Below the pieces are notes generated by a model. The model was not told the origin of the DNA and searched no databases. It worked only from the letters and a program-made list of their open reading frames with translations. From assembly GCA_025738555.1 (NCBI GenBank), contig JAOVFP010000010.1:1240001-1304000 (forward strand): a DNA stretch of 64,000 nt. Direction: 5' to 3'. The translations under genes were made by a program, and so were the position numbers. This DNA is from Cyathus striatus (lineage: Eukaryota; Basidiomycota; Agaricomycetes; Agaricales; Nidulariaceae). This document shows, one piece after another, positions 58,922 to 64,000 of the stretch (positions are counted from its first letter, which is position 1; every line of letters starts with the position of its first letter).

Positions 58922-59547
58922 GGGGGGGTCAGAGTAGGTGGATTCAAGGTGGATTCGAAATTGGATTCGAAGTGGATTCTGGACAGTCAGAATTGTGGGA
59001 GAATCATGGATCCAACTTTATGGGTGAAGCAACTTTTTAGTTGCTTCACACTCTCAAATCCAGATTCAGCTCTGCACTCAATCTCACTTGGCTGTACGTG
59101 CTCGACATTTTCCTGTATACTTCTCCTTTAAATTCATTTGGTATAGCTTGATGTATCATATATGTATATGTGAGCTCTCTAGCTCATAACTTCTGTCAAC
59201 TAGTAGGACAGATCATAGTATATAAAGGCCATGTAAAGTGTATGTGAGAGACAACAACTGGTCAATGGAACCAGGAATACTGTAGATCCAATAAGTGTAA
59301 GCTACACCTAATTATTCATAAATGCATTATAATATATGTTTATGTTAATTATCAACTAAAAGGCAAATATAAAATCATATGAGGTCGGCAGAAACTAGGA
59401 GGTTGAATCCAGCTGGAATCAAAACTGCAGCCAGGGTGGTCAGAGTGAAATGCAATTCGAGGCTGATTCTGATCACTGAATCACACTCCAAATCCAACTC
59501 AAATCCTAGTTCAAATCCACCTCAAATCCACCTACTCTGACCCCCCC
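58922..59547. mobile_element. 626-bp element with G-run inverted repeats
   Basis: The left end GGGGGGGTCAGAGTAGGTGG (continuing ATT) and the right end are exact inverse copies over 23 bp. TACTA is repeated on both sides (58,917-58,921 and 59,548-59,552). Just inside, GGTGGATTC and its inverse AATCCACCT recur as subterminal repeats. No coding capacity. Superfamily not assigned. Confidence 0.85.
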
Positions 59548-59552
59548 TACTA

Positions 59553-59880
59553 TATAGGGCCAGCAAGCGGCAGAGCCCACTACCTAACAATACCAAATAT
59601 TATGTGTTTCACCAACAATTATTAGTGTATTAGTGATGCAGTGTGCCAGTTGTTGAACAGAAGATAAATAAGAGTGCGAATAAAATAGAGTGAGTAAGGA
59701 ATATCTAAAAGATGTGCAAGTTATTAATGTTAAGTTGATAGGTCTGAATTAATGAGGGTACTGATTTAATATCAAAAAAGATTAAATGTTACTGAAAGAA
59801 AGTACCCTGGACCATGAAGATTTGTCAAGAGACTGGAAAAGTTTAGCCTTAATGAATATATTCATGCCCTGTGGGAGATC
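59553..59880. other. Spacer with GGGCCAGCAAGCGGCAGAGC repeat
   Basis: The stretch from 59,557 nearly equals one at 29,979; on the minus strand it has tRNA-like character (GGTAGTGGGCTCTGCC). The remainder is AT-rich without a gene. Confidence 0.45.
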
Positions 59881-60440
59881 ACTGTAAGAACTAATACTGA
59901 TACATACAAGCACATTATGTAGCCTGTAGAATTGTTTGGATCTACTGCCAAGCTAAAACATATAAAAATCCATGTTGGCAGAATGTATAGTTTTGTATTC
60001 AAAGTGAATTTGAGACCAGACAGCTTGAGAATAAAGAGGTATAGTATAGGTAAGACATAGTGCATTCAAAGGAAGTATGATGTAAACAAGTGCAAATATG
60101 AACTAATGCTGATGTGTACAAACAAATTATGTAGCTTGTAGAATTGTTTAGATCTACTGCTAAGCTAAAACAGATACAAACACTTTTTGGCAGAATGTAT
60201 AGTTTTATATTCAAAGTAAATTTGAGACCAGACAGTTTGAGAATAAAGAGGTATAGTATAGGTAAGATGTAATGTGTAAATGCGATGTAAACAAGTGCAA
60301 ATATGAACTAATGCTGATGCACACAAGCACATTAGTGTTTGTTGGCAGAATGTATAGTTTTGTATTCAAAGTAAATTTGAGACCAGACAGTTTGAGAATA
60401 AAGAGTTATGGTATAGGTAAGACATAGTGTGTTCAAAAGA
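59880..60440. repeat. ~215-bp direct repeat, two full copies and one shortened
   Basis: GGCAGAATGTATAGTTTT occurs at about 59,972, 60,188 and 60,343, each followed by ATTCAAAGT and then GAGACCAGACAG. ATTATGTAGCCTGTAGAATT (59,914) matches a site at 60,127. The third unit lacks about 60 bp. Confidence 0.82.
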
Positions 60441-60759
60441 AATGTGACCAGAAATAGATGAAATATTGTGAATAGACAATGTTGATGACATCACTATTTC
60501 TAAAAAATATAGTTTCAAATGAGAGGGAGAAGAAAAAACTGAAACACAACTTGTGCACAGATCTCCCATTGGGTTTGGTAAAGCACTCTCCCAGAAATAT
60601 ATAATTCAAATGATTGATAGATGTGAACAAATAAGACACATGGTTTACAATTTTAAACAATGACTTGTGTTGTGGAGATATTTTAGTAATATAGATATGA
60701 TTAGAATACAGTAACCTACTTGTAATTGTTCAGTACTTGAAAGAGGGCCCAAAGAGTGA

Positions 60760-62712
60760 TTCCAAGTGTGCAATGCTTAGTCTCGCTTGCCATCCTCTCC
60801 TGATTGGGACACACATTCTAAAGAGGATGTACCAATGTGAGAGTCTGGGTCACTTGTCACTTCCAAGGAAGAGCAGGAGGGGTTGAACTTTGGTTGACTC
60901 TGCCATCTTTTCTTGCTTATGTAACTCTTGTCAACACCAGTGGGCCAATCACAAGCTGCTATTGGATTGCTTACATTAACAATCTAAAGTTATATTTCCC
61001 TTTGTGCATGGTGTCTTGAAGTACTTATTGTACTGCCTCCTTCATTACTATATCAACACTTGTAGTGTCAGCTTATGTAGAGCTGTGTTTATGGATAATG
61101 TAATTATTATGTGCATGGTATCACTCTTGGACAATAAAACATCCCTTTTCTGCATTCATTGAGGGTTTATACTTCTGCCACAACTATTCTACTACTGTCC
61201 ATGAGATCTTTATAGTAGCTGTGATACACTGCTTCTGTGTGTACACTGTAGAGTGTACAAAGGAATGTGTGACATTAAATGCACCAATTGCTAACTGAAC
61301 AAATTCATTTTTAGCCTCTCCCAATTGATTGAGAATTTGAGATCACACCATATAATGTGTAGGAGCAGCAGTGTCAGTATGAGCACTTGCCAATCTGGCA
61401 CCACCAAAAAGAATCCTATTGCACTAGTCATTGCTGCCATGAGTGATATTTCTGAAAGGTACAGTAGTAAAATAACATATGAAAAAGACTAGAGGATATT
61501 GCTACTAGCGAAAGGCCATGCACTAAACAATGAACAAAAAATGCGAAAAATAAAAAGAAACAACAGATGAAGAAAAAATAGGAATATTGAATTCTACCAC
61601 ATACCTTACTCCTGTATATTTTACATCATGAAGTATTACAATGCATATTTATGAGCATGAGTTTGAGTAGTTTTAACTCTTCAACAATATTTTGCATGAC
61701 TACATACATAACATACCAATATACTTCACTAAATACTGATGTGAGTGAGCAACAGAAGTTGTGATTGGCTCACTGGCATTGATGAGGGTTACATAAGCAA
61801 GAAAAGATGGCAGAATTGACTGAAGTTTGACCCCCCCTGTTCTTCCTTGGAAGCTGTTACGTACCGATTCCCTTCCTACTGGGAAATGAATGCGAAGACA
61901 CCTGGAGGGCATGGGAGAACTATAATGGAAACCCGAAGTGAGTATGGGTACGGGAACGAGAGCGGAAGTGCGGAAGTGAACCGTGGCTTCAGTGTATGTG
62001 CTGCGCCGCCTGGATATCTCCAGGGAATGGTTCGTATTTCACAACAGATGATATCCAATGTAAGGAAACGTTCCAGAGTATAAGAGAGGGCTTCGCCACT
62101 ACACTAGGCAGTGGGAGAGAAACCCGAAGGAAAACCCAGAGCAGGTTTCGGAACTTAGAGTAGGAAGAAAGTGTACAGAGTTGATACGAATACTGAAGAC
62201 TACCTATTACATCTGGAAGACTACTTATACTAAGTAGGAACCTGTAGATACGAATGTAGAAGTATTATACAAAGGACAAGTCAAAGGAGTAAGTAGGAAA
62301 TGAAGTCCAGGCAAAGCGGAGTAGGGGCGCAAATGACGTGCTCAGAATGAAGAATAAGGAACTAATCTACAAAGGCCATAATGAAACATATAAGTAGGAA
62401 TGGAAGAGAGGAGTAATAGAATGATGACGCGGTGAGGCCGTCATAAGAGAAAGTATGTATCCGAAGTATCCGATAGAAAACCCGACGGGTTCTGGGTACG
62501 TTCCCGGGCAGGAATGTTGGGAAGTGTAAACCCGAAGCGGGTACATTCCGGGAACGGACTGGGTATGTTAGAAGGGCACATGGGAACGTCGGCACGATGT
62601 ATCCGGACACAGATATAACAGAAGTGACCCAGACTCTCACATTGGTACATCCTTTTTAGAATGTGTCCCAATCGGGAGAGGATGGCAAGCAAGACTATGC
62701 AATGCTATGAAT
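60760..62712. repeat. Diverged inverted repeat with an LTR inserted in one arm
   Basis: The left arm (about 60,760-60,985) matches in inverse the right arm (about 61,735-61,854 plus 62,621-62,712). Shared words include CCATCCTCTCCTGATTGGGA against TCCCAATCGGGAGAGGATGG, and GACTCTGCCATCTTTTCTTG with its counterpart at 61,795. The arms are about 200 bp and the spacing about 750 bp of DNA without a gene. It may be a long-TIR element. Confidence 0.75.
61855..62620. mobile_element. Solo LTR (type A), 766 bp
   Basis: It starts TGTTACGTACCGATTC and ends GATATAACA. The flanks GAAGC and GAAGT agree at 4 of 5 bases. Extensive similarity to 39,744-41,114 minus its nested LTR. GC content is higher than in the other copy, where many C have become T (CCCGAAG versus CCTGTAG), a pattern expected from C-to-T decay such as methylation damage. 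Confidence 0.85.
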
Positions 62713-63754
62713 TCTTCCAAACCTTGAACAGTTGAAGCCCTGCAAAGAAATAACATCAGAAAAATCAAGTGGCAAAAAAAGATTTGTACATAACAGATGG
62801 AATACTCAGATCCTCATAAGGAGTAGCAAATAGCCAATGAATATGTAGGGGTGGGGGTACTGATGAAGAATGATACAGGAAGATAATACAGGGGAGTAGG
62901 AAAGAAAGAGAATTTATTAAATAGTCACTGGAGCAATTCAAAATTTTTAAATAGAAATAGTAATTGGTGTATCACACAGACAAGGTAACTCAAATGTGTA
63001 ATACAAATGGGCATGTCACACTGGTCACAGCATCATAGGGCAAAGGGTTTTAGGGTGTCAGCCAATCAAATCACCTGAAAGTGAGATCCTGACCCTGATT
63101 TCTGAAATTTCCTTATAGGGAAATTGAAACCACCCTATAACCCAACTACCTTAAAAGGTAGTGGGAATGTCAGCTTATTTCATGTGATTATCTACTGTAG
63201 GGTGGTGCCCTGAGAAATACATTTGGTGCTTCCTGGTACTGGTTGGCACTTATCTGGATTTGGTAAGCTGTGGGAGACTAAGTATATGTAGTCTAGAGGA
63301 AAATTCCATGTGCTGTGGTGATACTATGTACTATGGGTATGAGGCAGAGATGATGCAGAGAGACTTTGCTTCTAGGCTCTATTTGCCACCTTAGTGCATG
63401 CTGTGACTGGTGTATTCACTGTGCTGTGAAGCCAGTAGCTTAGCTAATACATGGGGCTAGCCACTAGCTTTCATCCTCTCCAACTTTTTGCTCGTATCAT
63501 TCAAGCTTCAACCTCGCCACTACTTTCCTTCATTCTCTATAGAAACTCATCACTATGAATTCCTGTAATTATATCCGACAAGAAGAAACATAGCTCCATG
63601 GTATATAAATAATTACTGATCAATGTAACATGTGCTCCCAACTTCCACCCAGATAAATAATCCCCACATGTTCTCACCACTCCCACCAACTCCCTCATCC
63701 ATAATACCCAGTGCAGTGTTCACCAAACCATGACCACCCATCCCCTGGCTTCAA
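62713..63754. other. Intergenic
   Basis: No gene. CCCAACTACCTTAAAAGG with GTAGTGGGAAT at about 63,137 repeats a site at 38,878. Confidence 0.4.
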
Positions 63755-64000
63755 CTCTTGGTTGCTATTGTTGTCTTTGCACTTATCATATACATTGACC
63801 CAGACTTGTTTTTCCACTGTGCACCCAAATGTGCAGACATAGTGTTATTGCCTGATGTAAATGCTGTGGAAGATGGATTGTGGGGTGAATCTAGCTGGGA
63901 TAAAGTAAGTATACACCATTTTGTTCTTACATACAGCTCTAAAAGTCTACAGACACCTCCAAGCCACAAGTTGAACTGGGTAGACTGTTACTCAGGCTGA
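63755..64000 (+). CDS. Possible partial gene at the window edge
   Basis: An open frame reads VAIVVFALIIYIDPDLFFHC then APKCADIVLLPDVNAVEDGL and SSWDK, followed by a GTAAGT at 63,906 that could be an intron donor. The N-terminal part is hydrophobic. The family is not recognised and the rest lies outside the window. It may equally be a non-coding open frame. Confidence 0.25.
   Translation, partial: LLVAIVVFALIIYIDPDLFFHCAPKCADIVLLPDVNAVEDGLWGESSWDKVSIHHFVLTYSSKSLQTPPSHKLNWVDCYSG

Overview
The window looks like a repeat-dominated stretch of a fungal genome, most likely a basidiomycete of the Agaricomycetes. The evidence is the many short (about 45-85 bp) GT..AG introns, a KDZ-type transposase with CxC5/CxC6-like cysteine clusters, a Tnp2 transposase with short introns, an F-box protein of the style common in mushrooms, and a small protein carrying an 'AKNVNISSG' motif. 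The organism call is inference from family knowledge; no rRNA or housekeeping marker settles it. Few host genes are present, and most of those are broken.

Layout. 1-1,640 is a GC-rich minisatellite. 2,105-3,550 is a ~346-bp tandem repeat. 3,985-4,730 is a decayed SYF1 splicing-factor copy, and 6,179-6,510 is a decayed polyubiquitin copy that stops abruptly. 6,743-11,572 is a Tnp2-type transposase gene split by a 1,569-bp non-autonomous element (8-bp duplication), whose interior is a 'TGACACTA' satellite. 11,870-24,330 is a tandem duplication of a ~6-kb unit: an F-box gene (frameshifted copy, then truncated copy) followed by an array of about 12-13 degenerate minus-strand tRNA-like modules at roughly 180-bp spacing. 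24,465-25,274 is a small three-exon gene.

26,430-29,100 is a decayed minus-strand hAT transposase. 31,668-35,943 is a near-complete hAT transposon with a 17-bp terminal inverted repeat, a perfect 8-bp target duplication and a 12-exon transposase with one frameshift. 37,543-41,114 holds solo LTRs, one nested in another. 44,613-45,670 is a striking array of ~22 hairpins at 43-49 bp spacing. 46,430-55,505 carries two related KDZ-type units: the first has an unrecognised companion gene (46,765-49,147) followed by a transposase-like gene (49,202-51,598). The second keeps only the tail of the companion plus a mutated transposase (53,134-55,505). A third remnant lies at 42,235-42,342. 55,650-62,712 is minisatellites, a 626-bp element with G-run termini, and an inverted repeat carrying another solo LTR. 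The last 1.3 kb holds only one weak partial coding call.

The genes do not form a metabolic pathway; this is a landscape of mobile elements inserted into each other. The best candidates for something undescribed are the paired tRNA-like arrays, the hairpin array and the KDZ companion protein.
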